From Chaunax sp. Z400 (Eukaryota; Chordata; Actinopteri; Lophiiformes; Chaunacidae), in NCBI GenBank assembly GCA_037577475.1, contig CM075195.1, positions 23,525,399 to 23,589,398 on the forward strand: a DNA stretch of 64,000 nt, read 5' to 3'. The stretch's first letter is position 1. The number at the start of each line of letters is the position of its first letter. The position numbers and the translations under genes were made by a program. The notes below the pieces were generated by a model that saw only the letters and a program-made list of their open reading frames with translations, had not been told where the DNA came from and searched no databases. Below are positions 48,001 to 55,648 of the stretch, in pieces.

Positions 48001-48467
48001 AATGATCACAGCAATTAGAAGAAGTGATTTTTAAATTCCTGCCAGTGGTAATTAATGCTGATTAGCTTGTAACTATAGCAGTCATCAGAAGGCAAGGCTT
48101 TGCAGCTGCCACCTGTTAGCTAAAGATTTGTACACTTCTCTTCCTACATGTACACCTTCCTCATTATAATGTCATCTCAGCTGTCAAGTGTTTGCACAAA
48201 CCTGAGTCATATTATTAATAATACTGCACATAGTAAGATATTGTGTCCCTTGGCAATTGAGGGATTTCCAGCTCAGTTTTCTTCTCCCTCTAGGTGGCCA
48301 TCCTCATTTATGTTGCTGACCTCATCATCCGGGTGATGTGGAGGCGGAGTCTGGACCCTGACAACTTCTCCATCCCCTACCTGACCGCTCTGGGGGACCT
48401 GCTGGGCACCGGTTTTCTGGCCCTCTGCTTTCGCTGTGTCTCACTGGTTCACAGCCTGGGTCTCTGA
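19815..48467 (+). CDS. slc41a3: Magnesium transporter SLC41A3-like (MgtE family), two alternative first exons
   Basis: Spliced gene coding a polytopic membrane Mg2+ transporter. Exons: first exon A 19815-20126 or B 23431-23625, then 27141-27248, 28045-28116, 28656-28800, 29844-29990, 31204-31348, 31442-31521, 46449-46583, 47809-47957 and 48294-48467. All boundaries are GT/AG and all phases agree. The product is 488 aa from exon A or 449 aa from exon B (human SLC41A3 is about 507). The two MgtE-like halves each contain a signature: NPDNVATPIAASLGDLIT (about residues 229-246) and DPDNFSIPYLTALGDLLGT (about 452-470). Their Asp residues correspond to the ion-path acidic residues of the family. 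KGNLEMTLAARLST is the conserved loop after helix 2. GVLPYKMRQHWPNPC in exon 8 fits SLC41A3 better than SLC41A1 or SLC41A2. SLC41A1 is known to extrude Mg2+; mitochondrial Mg2+ export has been proposed for SLC41A3. The seventh common-region intron is swollen by a 9.9 kb retroelement, and a solo LTR lies in an earlier intron. Confidence 0.93.
20937..21034. repeat. Interrupted (CA)n microsatellite
   Basis: A CA run with scattered CATA and CGCA interruptions. Confidence 0.95.
21393..21455 (+). repeat. Fish dispersed repeat, TTTATATAGCGCCAAATCAC type
   Basis: The segment CAATTTATTTATATAGCGCC then AAATCACAACAAAAG is a very common 3'-end motif of a fish retroelement-derived repeat. Only the short tail is present. 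Confidence 0.65.
22260..22440 (+). promoter_or_regulatory. slc41a3: Candidate internal promoter for slc41a3 exon B
   Basis: A local CpG- and GC-rich patch within an AT-rich intron contains a CRE-like TACGTCA (22352-22358) and GGAGGGAGCAGGG. It lies about 1 kb before the ATG at 23431, and no splice acceptor is needed to reach exon B. This implies a long 5' UTR with several upstream ATGs. The inference rests on position and base composition. Confidence 0.4.
23431..23625 (+). CDS. slc41a3: slc41a3 alternative first coding exon B
   Basis: It has 65 codons from ATG 23431 (context CAACATGG) to donor CAA|GTATGT, phase 0, identical to exon A. The N-terminus is short and unrelated to exon A (begins MVVTRLELELRYQGKK). 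The end, ESSWLIAAQVIVPYLVSGLG and onward to MDLIQ, is homologous to the helix 1 of exon A. A transcript from here would make a 449-aa transporter with a different cytosolic N-terminus and a variant first helix. Confidence 0.85.
23626..27140 (+). other. slc41a3 intron
   Basis: No further exon or recognisable element is seen, apart from a diverged short dispersed repeat (about 24330-24380) similar to 12895-12975. Confidence 0.6.
27141..27248 (+). CDS. slc41a3: slc41a3 common exon 2
   Basis: It has 36 codons beginning HWEVFKVITEVFILVPALVG and including the conserved loop KGNLEMTLAARLSTA. Acceptor TTCCAG, donor GCT|GTGAGA. Both first exons splice to it in phase 0. Confidence 0.92.
28045..28116 (+). 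CDS. slc41a3: slc41a3 common exon 3
   Basis: It has 24 codons, ANMGQMDDPDKQWTMVCSNL then ALIQ. This matches the A-N-x-G-x-(M/I)-D-(D/S)-P segment of SLC41 proteins. Acceptor TTTCAG, donor CAG|GTAACA. Confidence 0.92.
28656..28800 (+). CDS. slc41a3: slc41a3 common exon 4
   Basis: Codes two membrane helices (VQATVVGFLAAVAAV and ASSITTAFVTALTLG). Acceptor TTCTTCAG, donor TTGG|GTAAGT, ending in phase 1. Confidence 0.92.
29046..29165 (+). repeat. SINE-like dispersed repeat fragment
   Basis: The block GGCGTCACGGTGGAACAGCA, then TCACAGCAAGAAGGTCCTGG, GTTCAAATCC and TGTGTGGAGTTTGCAT belongs to a very common tRNA-like-headed fish repeat. The copy is truncated on the right. Confidence 0.6.
29844..29990 (+). 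CDS. slc41a3: slc41a3 common exon 5 (first MgtE signature)
   Basis: Contains VIIGSRKVGINPDNVATPIA and then ASLGDLITL, the first of the two internal MgtE repeats, with Asp at about residues 231 and 243. Acceptor CTCCACAG, donor ATAG|GTGAGG. Confidence 0.93.
30298..30678 (-). mobile_element. Solo LTR (381 bp) in an slc41a3 intron
   Basis: It begins TGTTGTGG and ends CCACAACA, an 8-bp terminal inverted repeat. It is flanked by the 4-bp direct repeat ATAA on both sides (30294-30297 and 30679-30682). On the minus strand it has a TATATAAA box (about 30422-30429) and downstream an AATAAA signal (about 30357-30362), so it is oriented antisense to slc41a3. No internal region or second LTR is present, as expected after LTR-LTR recombination. 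It is not related in sequence to the 1906-bp LTRs at 33314 and 41290. Confidence 0.8.
30707..30772. repeat. Three exact copies of a 22-bp unit
   Basis: The unit GTCATGTTTGAATTCTCAGA plus CA is repeated three times without change. Confidence 0.95.
31204..31348 (+). CDS. slc41a3: slc41a3 common exon 6
   Basis: Codes DIWYLSPLVCLVFLALIPLW (helix), then VLVARQSPQIREVLRSGWQP and VIVAMSIS. Acceptor CCCACAG, donor GCAG|GTATGC, phase 2 out. Confidence 0.92.
31442..31521 (+). CDS. slc41a3: slc41a3 common exon 7
   Basis: Codes VGGLILDKTVSDPNFKGMAV then FTPVIN, the start of the second MgtE-like half. Acceptor TTTCCAG, donor AACG|GTAAGC. The next exon is almost 15 kb away because of the retroelement insertion. 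Confidence 0.92.
31930..32117. repeat. Unnamed dispersed repeat, copy 2
   Basis: Closely similar to 12640-12850 in the same orientation, with small insertions and deletions. The TG-rich middle of the other copy is reduced here. Confidence 0.75.
33080..33313. repeat. Left part of an older fish repeat split by the LTR element
   Basis: TAAGTACATTTACTCAAGTA, ACTCCATTACAATTCATAGG and CATCATATGATCAAC resemble a widespread fish repeat rich in 'ACTTTTACTTGAGTA' motifs. Its continuation lies at 43200-43420, on the other side of the insertion. Confidence 0.55.
33314..35219 (-). repeat. 3' LTR of the retroelement (1906 bp)
   Basis: It matches 41290-43195 at a constant offset of 7976 bases with no difference that I could find. 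On the minus strand it contains AATAAA (33618-33623). Short frames inside it have no counterpart in known proteins and are not called. Confidence 0.95.
35221..35232 (-). promoter_or_regulatory. Polypurine tract
   Basis: On the minus strand this reads GTGGGGGGGGGA, one base before the 3' LTR. That is the expected site of plus-strand DNA priming. Confidence 0.75.
35610..36214 (-). pseudogene. Env-like remnant, frame-broken
   Basis: A minus-strand ATG at 36214, about 100 bp past the gag-pro stop, opens a 45-codon frame. It begins with a signal-peptide-like stretch (MTWIYTLLTLVAIAITAQA) and stops at 36077. The reading then continues in other frames. A second open block (35885-35610) codes a hydrophobic, helix-forming segment with VNLLMSDMLLEISSSVDSLA. 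Position after gag-pro and the signal peptide suggest a truncated envelope-type gene. No full receptor-binding or fusion region is present, so it cannot make a working envelope. The assignment is inference from position and layout. Confidence 0.4.
36311..39607 (-). CDS. Retroelement Gag-protease polyprotein (1098 aa)
   Basis: Single uninterrupted minus-strand frame from the first in-frame ATG at 39607; the frame is open about 36 codons further up, without an ATG. Residues about 85-260 are coiled coil. Residues about 315-480 form a retrotransposon capsid-like helical region (FTPKPGNSYHIQHYLSDIDF through RALREEFSY to the LENLHPTLKHQLRLIACP block). Residues about 525-600 are rich in Arg, Ser and Asn and could bind RNA; there is no CCHC zinc knuckle. 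Residues about 745-880 are a retropepsin-like protease with active-site LLDTAAD (about 779) and IPLLIGKDF (about 855). The last about 200 residues are of unknown character. Gag and Pro are in one frame with no shift. The intact length shows very little decay since insertion. Confidence 0.85.
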   Translation of the reverse strand: MSDANSNAAGYVDNPLEHIDEAINELTGNAASEHIERLKGLQIMPIEQEIADVVCKALTAAFPSKEKWPTLTRLTILLSAQARHLNHFLGENLVELRQQQGEINSLREQLETSNQSLRSAERKIRDLEDAIADTESGSADTGRNSTGEEVTVRLPDPQLSETLERVSTELTASESQLRDTKAKLVESERKVEHLTQQLRETQTLAAEHEGNQRALQDRVGFFHQKYIDSDRELQATYRARQEDAMALAAAKGELRVLRAQFAAPQPPEARRLEHNTGQPVSTLGTTAAAPPNTDARYETPPARGPSERDLDKIARNITRFTPKPGNSYHIQHYLSDIDFYLRNVQNVTVEDRIYVIRGTSSIEVSLFIERQLPETRNDYERLSRALREEFSYTLRNTGLSAALKIHQQRQESPEEYYQRLRNAFFGLRNEPGMEDDANFRVLFLENLHPTLKHQLRLIACPRTHTTRALRDLALKAFDSQHQALSKPGPNVFSLNAQPPSLELEGAATGDPLVSAHQSGPPRDSASFYERRDQRATPPPWANRNQTQSRFDTRPRFSDQRSNRSHSNQWEHRSNPSYGDSHRRDARPSFDRDRPNRNALYPNTPDEEHDGPDGKPTKLSSKTKTNSSELSQEEMSAIKSLIATFKREQTSKTKKADLFALTSTQKEYEPNGETDPQTRIQEQPPCEPNHIVSSAAIDQIATATPDSDPTSESEPEDPAATAIMGVPLESDKMTQRRDNGSFQGDPPVRQFLAHLKAKGVARKLYLSATLEDSVAHEALLDTAADITLMSQSLFDRLRTVVQRSKRTLELRPCSLDLQPYSSKGVTLTSMALIHFTVGPMSLVHPVYVSALEDIPLLIGKDFLDRFEPLIDFKQLKIWAQVQRPLPVPSATHTEAHSYTVQVQSTMTATSEPIAEMLDAPVQTTEPTKSSFAQKEPFLCALTKPPKGFKHCHTIVNGTHLNETLARPDPSLQLVKETFRFPSDPVLTLGTNPTDVPTPLTHDLGGVTEADAKPKSDFAAQVLADADALKDKDKRAVAYNNKTPLSTGLAACNRCIEDVQTDEMPRNDPPQPKPPWELTGTLRSQIQYLSSSTQSTSYKT
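39716..41264 (-). other. 5' leader of the retroelement
   Basis: About 1.5 kb between the primer-binding-site-like motif and gag. No long frame on either strand. It contains clusters of GGCTAA/GCTAAA words (40105-40160 and 40361-40395). A packaging or cis-acting role is possible but not shown. Confidence 0.5.
41265..41281 (-). promoter_or_regulatory. Candidate tRNA primer-binding site
   Basis: The minus strand reads TGGTGCCCCGTGTGAGG eight bases downstream of the 5' LTR, starting with the TGG that pairs with a tRNA CCA end. I could not match the rest confidently to a particular tRNA. Confidence 0.5.
41290..43195 (-). repeat. 5' LTR of the retroelement (1906 bp)
   Basis: Same length and, by eye, same sequence as the LTR at 33314-35219. 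It is the promoter-bearing copy for minus-strand transcription. Confidence 0.95.
43200..43420. repeat. Right part of the split fish repeat, with a nested LINE tail
   Basis: TGTAGATTA continues the repeat interrupted at 33313. It is itself broken by AAACTTTATTGATCCCTGAG then GGACATAG (43206-43245), the reverse complement of a LINE 3' tail. The older repeat resumes with TTTTAATGCATCAGTAG and CACTTGAGTAAAAATGTAAC. Confidence 0.55.
43800..43985. repeat. Fish dispersed repeat, GGAAAGAAGCTGCTC type
   Basis: The series GAGTTCAGGAGCCTCACACC, GAGGAAAGAAGCTGCTCTGC, TTTGCCAAACAGCAGCAGGG and GGCTGGGTGACTC is a highly recurrent fish repeat of retroelement origin. No intact frame. Confidence 0.6.
45050..46050 (+). 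pseudogene. Degraded Tc1/mariner transposase element
   Basis: Frame-broken Tc1-like transposase. At about 45380-45447 it reads DKRQTFWDAVLWSHETKL, the first catalytic region, where the expected Asp of 'WSDE' is His. A stop follows at once. From 45525 another frame gives MKHGGGSVILWGCFASS and DNDPKQTS, the region of the second catalytic Asp, but the part with the third acidic residue (NPIE) is gone. GGGTTGAATAACTTTGTTTC near 46020 looks like a degraded terminal repeat; the left end is not certain. It is a dead copy. Confidence 0.8.
46449..46583 (+). CDS. slc41a3: slc41a3 common exon 8
   Basis: Codes VGGNLVAIQASRISTYLHFW, then SIPGVLPYKMRQHWPNPC and ITFFSS. The VLPxxMxxxWPNPC stretch is the best pointer to SLC41A3 among the three vertebrate paralogues. 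Acceptor GTGCAG, donor TCAG|GTAACA. Confidence 0.93.
47060..47335 (+). repeat. RTE-like LINE 3' fragment, copy 1
   Basis: Contains CCCTGGATCCATCCCTCTAC, GGATCTGCACCAAACG and AAACAACCCAACTAG, and ends AACCTCCTTTGCGGAGGTAA. This is the characteristic tail of a widespread fish RTE-like (Expander-like) family. Confidence 0.6.
47809..47957 (+). CDS. slc41a3: slc41a3 common exon 9
   Basis: Codes VNSKSARVLLMLVVPGHLVF then LLAISLLQGEEA and a further helix ending CAALLQ. Acceptor GTCCCAG, donor CAG|GTGAAC. Confidence 0.93.
48294..48467 (+). CDS. slc41a3: slc41a3 last coding exon (second MgtE signature)
   Basis: Codes VAILIYVADLIIRVMWRRSL, then DPDNFSIPYLTALGDLLGTG, FLALCFRC and the C-terminus ending SLGL, with TGA at 48465-48467. 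The signature mirrors the one in exon 5. Acceptor CCCTCTAG. Confidence 0.93.
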   Translation: MAILIYVADLIIRVMWRRSLDPDNFSIPYLTALGDLLGTGFLALCFRCVSLVHSLGL

Positions 48468-48538
48468 ATCTTTCCCCAGCCACTGTCTCGTTGAACCAGT
48501 TTTCATCACCATTTGCACAGAGATGCTTTTGATCGGAC

Positions 48539-48544
48539 AATAAA
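48539..48544 (+). promoter_or_regulatory. slc41a3: Proximal polyadenylation signal of slc41a3
   Basis: AATAAA, 72 bases after the stop codon. Confidence 0.6.
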
Positions 48545-49643
48545 GCGTCCTCTGATAGTTATTACTGCACCGGTTCATACGGAGGAATCTGTCTTTGTCA
48601 CAAATTCAAACCTTTACGATGATGGAGAGATGACACCCACCCTCTTACACCCGTCCGTCTGCGTGAAGCGTGTCCCGCCTAAACACGTCCAGCCAACCCT
48701 GGAGGTTTCACTCCTCTGTCCTCCAGAGCATCTGCTGAAGCGTTTTGTACTTTATTTCATCATTCCTCTTTAACCTTCCGTCTTTTAGTGTTCATTCACT
48801 AAATATGAGTTTGGTGTGCTCCCCTCGTCTCTCAGCTTATCTCTTTGACCTCAACAGAGAAATACGTCGCAGCAGCAAGACTGAACAAATAGTCTGCTTG
48901 AGGACATTTGTTTAAACTTGTGGAAAGAAGAAACAGACTTGAAGCAGTCCATGTTTGTGTGGGCTGTACTATGCATTAATCATAGAGGTTGTGGTACGCT
49001 AACTCAAATTGTCATTGATGTATGTCCGATCAACAGTAGAACCACTGGGACAGGTTTGGCTTTCATGGAAAATCACTTTAAGTACCTTCAACAAACAGGG
49101 TACTGTTACCACATTAAAAAACCTGAACCTCCATTAATATTCATAAAATGTAAAATATAGTAAATGTAATCTGTTCCTAACATTTGTAACAGAAGCAAAC
49201 AGAGAGAATGGATTAATAAGTCAGTTGCATGTCTAAAGGCCAAAAAGTATGACCACACAGTGGAAACAGTATTAATAGGAGGAAGACAACATCAGTCATC
49301 ATCATCAGTGGGTGTGGTGGGTGTTTGTTTCCGTCATCATCAGCGATGAGATCACCCCTGATCTGCCAGTGTCATCATACAGAAAACGAAAGCAGATTTA
49401 CCTTCAACACTTCCCAGGTGTAGAATGAGTTGATACATGCGTCTGAAAAATGTTATGGGGAATTAAGTCTTTGTATGAGAATCTGTGTTTTAGTGAAATG
49501 ATGTCAACTGACCACAAAGACTGTTTGAGTGTAGGATGAAGGGTATCCACCAGCTATAAACTTTGTGTTTATGTTCAGAATCCCCACTAATAGCACATAC
49601 TGGCATTCAGACGTTTATCTTGTCCACTAAAAGTTTGTTGCAT

Positions 49644-49670
49644 CACACACACACACACACACACACACAC
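49644..49670. repeat. (CA)n microsatellite
   Basis: About thirteen perfect CA units. Confidence 0.95.
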
Positions 49671-52009
49671 GACAAACTTCACAGATTATCTTCTCTCTAG
49701 TCCTAAACCTGTCTTAAACTTAGTGTCTACCCCTCACTATTTGTACAGACATGCATAAAACAGCAGTAAACTGATGTATGTTTTCATGGCCCTGACCATA
49801 TGTGTGTAGTTGCAGAGGATCTTGGGTATTACCTCACTCCCCGATACTAACAGTCCCTTTAATGGAGGCTTCACAAAGCCTTACTGTTCATTGTCAGAAC
49901 CATAAAACCTCATCATTACAGCAGTGACTGCATATACATGTACATTTTAATCTTAAAGGTGTGCTCAGACAGAAAGGGACACAACTTTTTGGCTTCGTCA
50001 TCGTTCGATTGTGACTGCTGGACGGTTAGTGTTCAGCTCAGCCTCTGACTGACTTCAGAACTCACCTTTTAAGTCCACTTATTTCCCCTTCAGTGTCTTT
50101 CCTTTTTCATGTTGTCTCTACATTTATGATAAAAATTCACAAAGCCTCGGGATGTGCTCAAATTATTTATCACTGTGGGCTAAATTTGCGTCTATGTCCA
50201 CCTTTTTCCATCGACTGTATGCTATCAAGCCGTGCCTAAAATTCTCTTTACTTTTTGTCTGACTACACAGTAACTCTTGTAATTTATTTAACATTTATAG
50301 TCATGATTAAAGAACTTCAAATCCCAAGTAAACATTATTTTAGTTTACATAAATACACAAAATGTCACAATTAGTCTGGGTAAAAAAAACAGCAATAACT
50401 GCAGTATTTAGGATACAGGGATTACAGAGTGAAGTACACCAGCTCTCTATCCATCTTTCCCATTGCTCTTGCATTAATGTGTATATTAAGCTTTATCTCA
50501 AAGACTTGCACAGTTTCACACCAAACACAATGATACAAATGTGTGTTGTAAATGCACTCATCAAGTCACGTGGGACATTTTCGCTGTTTGCTGTTAGTAA
50601 CGGTAGCTTTTAGAGACAAACCTCATAAAACCTGAAATCCTAGCCATTTCAGAAAGTAGCCTGTGAGGTATTTCAGAGTTAACAGCGTTCTGCTAAAAGC
50701 CCTCACTGCGAAACACTGTTTCACTTTCTACACCAGAAGGTAATGAAATATAGATGTACTATTTGAATCTCAGTTTATATCAAGTGTGCTTACTATATGA
50801 GATCTATGTGTGAACTGTGATACTGTGAGAATTAGACCACAGCTAAGGTTGTGTTGTAACAGCACATAAGTGTATCTTAATTAACTGCTGGACAAAAAAA
50901 ATCTTTAATCATTATAAATTGTCACATTACAAAGGTAACAGTGAATGTAATAATATACTAAAATATACTTATTATAGTCTGACCAGTTCAAGTCCGCTGA
51001 ACTCCACTTATTGTCCGGTTAGGTGTCTGGTTAGATGTCATTGGTTACTGTTGCTGTATGTTAAGTAAATACATGGACGATATGATTATTGGGTGGGTAA
51101 TAATAACGGTAATATAAAAGAATAGTTCAATGTTTCAGGAAATGTGTTTATTCACTCCAACAAAAATTCAGCCTTGAAATATGACGTCACGCAACATAAC
51201 GTGGTACGGTCCAGTGTATGTCTAGATCTCGTTAGCTGCAGACCGTCACAGCTCAACAGAAGAGTCCATGGGCAGGTCCAGTGTCTGCTCTTAGCTCTGT
51301 AACATCTGGGGGAAAAAAATCTGTCATATTTCCTGAAAGTACAATGAAACAAATGCTAATTGCAGAAGCTTGTGCAGGATAGAGGCTAGCCAGCATGCTA
51401 TGTCATGACTTCGGCTCCCTATACCACTCTCGCAATTAGCTTAGCTTAGCACAAAGGCTTGAGGAAGATTAAGCAGGTAGTGTGGCTCTATTTAATCTTA
51501 ACATATATTTTTTTTTAAAACAGTTGTTGTGAATAAGCATATTTATCAAAAAATCAAAACTATTCCCTCAAAAACTGGTTTATCATCCAGCCACTTATGT
51601 AACAGAGTGATGGCAAAAATACCGTTCGCAAACTTGCACTTTTATTTTATTAGTAGCTTAAGGTTGCCTTGTAAACAAAGATAATGTCAACTGTGTCTTA
51701 ACTAAAACTTACAACCATATCAATGTAAAACTAAAGTAAAACTAACAGTAAATATTGTAAGTCCTTTCTCTTTTGCTTTCTGTAGCAAAACCTTGTACTG
51801 TACTTCAATGTTGACACTGCCACATTAAGACTTTAGGGGCTTTTAAATTGCCTTTATTTTCCAATGGTGCTGTGTTCACTGTCACCTGAGCGTCCATACC
51901 TGCAGTATGTTTTGTCACACATGTACGCAAAGTTCAAGTGTGGACTCAGAAAATGTGATAAATGTTTGCTGAGTGTTTGTCATTTTGTGGCTGTGAACAG
52001 TTATATTTT

Positions 52010-52033
52010 AATAAAAACCAACATTGCAATAAA
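52010..52033 (+). promoter_or_regulatory. slc41a3: Distal polyadenylation signals of slc41a3
   Basis: AATAAA at 52010-52015 and at 52028-52033, followed by a TG-rich stretch, as in a typical vertebrate mRNA end. Confidence 0.5.
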
Positions 52034-52599
52034 TTTCATGTGATTTTGTGCAGCAAGTGTTTGTTTCCTGTAATAATTTGCGGTAAAGTTACAGTTTCAT
52101 TGCTCCACAAAGATTTGAGCTGAGGCTTCCATGGATGTTTGAACACATGCTTGATGTACATTGTGAGATGGGGTGTTTTTCAACAATGTCCTTACTATCT
52201 CAGGAAATTATACATGGATCTTGATTTAAAAAATAAATAAATAAAATCAGACATATTTAGAGGGTTGGTATCTGTGTGTGTGCAATTTGGTGGGGATCCA
52301 AATAGAAATCTGGATTCACCAGATTTTAATGTTTGGCTGTTACAAATTTAGTATTCTTAATTATGATTATTATTAGTTACAGGGCTATGAGTTTGATTTT
52401 TGGATAAGGCTTAATTGAATTAAAGGGGACTGCTGTGCCTTTGCAGAGGTATGTACTCCACTGAGTCATTCTAGAATGAAATGTGCTATAGTAAAAAAAA
52501 CAAAATAAAATATTGATATTAAGTAACTTTCAAAAGCACGTTGACGCAGAATGACACCAAAAGGCCAAACTATTGTCCTTGTCTGACCCATGCCCACCT

Positions 52600-52870
52600 C
52601 TGCATTTTACGGAAACTGGTTCAGTAATGTTTGCATAATTTAAAAAAAAAATGTTGACAAATGCCGTCAAATCACATTTAACATCTCACAATGTTAAAAA
52701 AAAAATCTGAGGAGCCGCCCCTTTATCCGGGTCCACAACAAAAAGTATTGGATTCTTTCTGGAAGAAATCTGTTGAGTAAATTTTGTGTCATCTTGCTAG
52801 CAAACCGACCAACCCACAAACAAACAAACAGACACCGGTGAAGATCTAACCTCCATGGTGGAGGTAATTA
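52600..52870 (+). repeat. RTE-like LINE 3' fragment, copy 2
   Basis: Contains CGGAAACTGGTTCAGTAATG, a GGGTCCACAACAAAAAG segment and ACAAACAAACAGACACCGG, and ends AACCTCCATGGTGGAGGTAA. It is the same family as 47060-47335. Related sequence (GGTGGGGATCCAAATAGAAA) extends leftward to about 52260. Confidence 0.6.
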
Positions 52871-53043
52871 CAGAATCATTTGTCACTTTTTCCCAACACA
52901 ACATCTTTAGCGACATGACTCAGCAACACTTAAGTCTGTGGATGTCTTCACAAGGGTGAAAAGGTGCCTCTGGGATAATATGCCTTGAGTTTGGCTTCAA
53001 AACTTTGTGATGCGAAACAAAAACAAACACTCTCATTGCTGCT

Positions 53044-53054
53044 TTTATTTTATT
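53044..53054 (-). promoter_or_regulatory. chst13: Candidate distal polyadenylation signals of chst13
   Basis: Two overlapping AATAAA signals on the minus strand. They would give a 3' UTR of about 2.6 kb and lie about 1 kb from the presumed end of slc41a3. Confidence 0.35.
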
Positions 53055-55648
53055 GTACAGTATTTGTTAAGACTTCAAGGTAACTTGCCAATCATCACAT
53101 CTGTAAGTGCACTTCAGTTATCAAGTAATCCCATTCACAGTTTTGTGGCACATGTAAACTTGTGCGTGACAGATTACTTGATTGAGCTCTGATCAGTTTC
53201 ACAGGTCTGACTGAAGGAGCGTTCTACCGAGATGTGTCTGACGAGCTGTGTTCATACTCATTCATACATACAGTATGTTTTACCCCTTTAAAAGGACAAG
53301 CTACTTATTTGTATTCTGTGTTTTCCAGAAGAAAAACAAAGATGAAACAAATACTTTGTGCACTGCGTGATTCACAACGTCTTGCAAATCATGAATTAAA
53401 TCACACTCTGCTACACAGGGAACATTAACATGAAAACTGAAAAGTAAAATGTGACATAAGCATGGTTGCACAACTTTAAAGCCTGAATAGAAGAGAAAAT
53501 CACCTATTAGGATGCAGTTTTTAACACATTACAGACACTCACAAACAGATATTGCACTTTTCAAAAGAATGATTTCAAGCATAGAAGAATGTTGTTTCCG
53601 AGGGGGCTCATCTGACAATACTCTTCAGGAAGACAAGATGTTTTACACAAGAAATGTGACAAAGACAAAGAGATGAAATTCAGTTAAATGCACAAACACA
53701 AACACGACGAACGCAAAACTGAAACTGATATCCTGATTGTGGCTTTGAGGAGAATTCTTGTTAGCTTCATCAGGTTCTGATGAATCCCAGCATTCAGTGT
53801 TGCCAGTTCAGGGTTAGAGTTAATTATATTGCTATACAGATGCAGTATCCATTTTTTTAATTTTACTTGAAGTTACAAAAGTTTATTTCATGAATATTAT
53901 TTAAAAGAATATTCTGTAGAAACAGGTCACAGTATCAAAAAGCTATTCAAAATCTTAAGTAGCATTACTCTGCTATTGGTTTTCCAAAACCAGAGGCAGA
54001 TTTCAATGTTTCACGCGCCCAGATTATTTTCATTTTCAAATTTGTAGACTCCCGCCCTGACCAACGCTGACTCGAGTGACGTCACTTGAGTCACAAAAGG
54101 CTTTCTAGAACTATACAAGTTGTTTTTCAGATACTTAGAAATCTTAAGGCTCATTTATCAATCAAAGTTAAATGTCAATGTTAAAAATATGTACTATACT
54201 TACAAAGTTCATTTGGGTATTGACAGAACCATCGTTTGAAACTGACGTATTAATTTTCATACGTAGACGGAGCATAAATAAGCCTTTACTTGTTATTTAT
54301 TTGCAAAATCAGAGTTGGACTTGTTTCTCTTTAATCATGTAAAACTGTATGAAGACATCTGATAAACCTGATACGTTAGCAGTACAGACCACTAATACAT
54401 GTTGTCCTACATTAATTAACCTCTGTATTATTTACCTTCCATGACATTTGCTGAACAGAGACCTGCAGTAGAGATGAATGCAGATGGATTAATTCCTCAG
54501 ATGGCTGCGGTCGCCCTAACAAGGAGAGCTCTGATGAAGGCAGAGCTGGGTTGGACCCAGTGTCGACCACAAGGATGTGGTTGTTCTTTTAGCCTACCTG
54601 CCAACAGCTAAATGCAGATACTGATTGAGCACGGATGGCAGCAAAAGCTTTTACTGGAACTAAGGCATGACTGCGCTTTCAGCTTTACATTTATGATAGT
54701 GTCAACAAGTGCTGCGTCAATTTTGATTTGACAGAAATCCCAGAGAAGCGTGAAAAAGACTAGGAAATGATGATTCTGAATCATCTAGAAAATTTCTGTT
54801 TGGGATGAGTTTATGTGCAAAAGCTAAGACAGCCACCAACTTTTCATACAAAACAAAAAAATCACCCAAAAAAAAAAGAGATGAAGTGAAGAGAGAAATT
54901 CATTTTCACAAAATCAACAGCCCAAATCCTTACAACCACACAAATCTCCATGACAATAAATACTTTCTGCACTTGACACACATAAATAAAGTTCATCCAG
55001 TTATTATTGTACTTACTGCAGGTGCTTTGAATGAATGTGCTGTGTTCAGTTCCATGGTCAGTACATTCCTTGCAAGAGGAGAACCTGCTCCTCTCAAGTG
55101 TGACTTTCATTTATTAGTTATTAGTTAGTTCTCAAGCCTTCGGAGAAGCTCTACTTTAGTGGGCAATGCAGAGATGCAGGAAAAGGCTTATCACACCAAG
55201 TCTGTGGCCACATGGAACAGACACAAGTCAAAGAAAGATTTGACAAAGTAATTTTCTAGGTGAGAAATTAATACAAAATAAATAGTGAATTGGAACTGAA
55301 CCTAAAGCCCAGACACAAAGGATTCTTTAGTAAAGACACTTCATTTTTGAGAACAATCCTCATCTGTGTTCTGTTCCGCTAAACTACAAAGTAGACCATT
55401 TTCACACTGGAAAGCAAATTAAAAAACATGACACAGCACCAACTCTCCATTTAGAAAGTTTCATTAACTGAAACAGGAAAATCAGGTTCACAAATCAGTG
55501 CTTGTGACGAACCACTCCAGGCATGGATGAAAATTATGCAATAAAAAAGTGCAAAATGATCCATCGCTAACTAAAAGTCTGAAGGCCATGGGGAAGGGAA
55601 CCTCTCACAACTGATCCATCCATGGTACTGTCCTCTTTTCTCTGCCCC
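53055..55648 (-). other. chst13: Probable chst13 3' UTR
   Basis: Open space after the chst13 stop codon with no frame of interest and no clear mobile element. Other minus-strand AATAAA signals occur near 53882, 54297 and 55109, so the true end is uncertain. Confidence 0.4.

Larger units (their letters stand above)
48468..52035 (+). other. slc41a3: Probable slc41a3 3' UTR
   Basis: No frame of interest. A proximal AATAAA lies 72 bases past the stop, and two further AATAAA signals occur at 52010 and 52028. A CA microsatellite lies at 49644-49670. Whether the mRNA extends the full 3.5 kb is inference. Confidence 0.45.
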
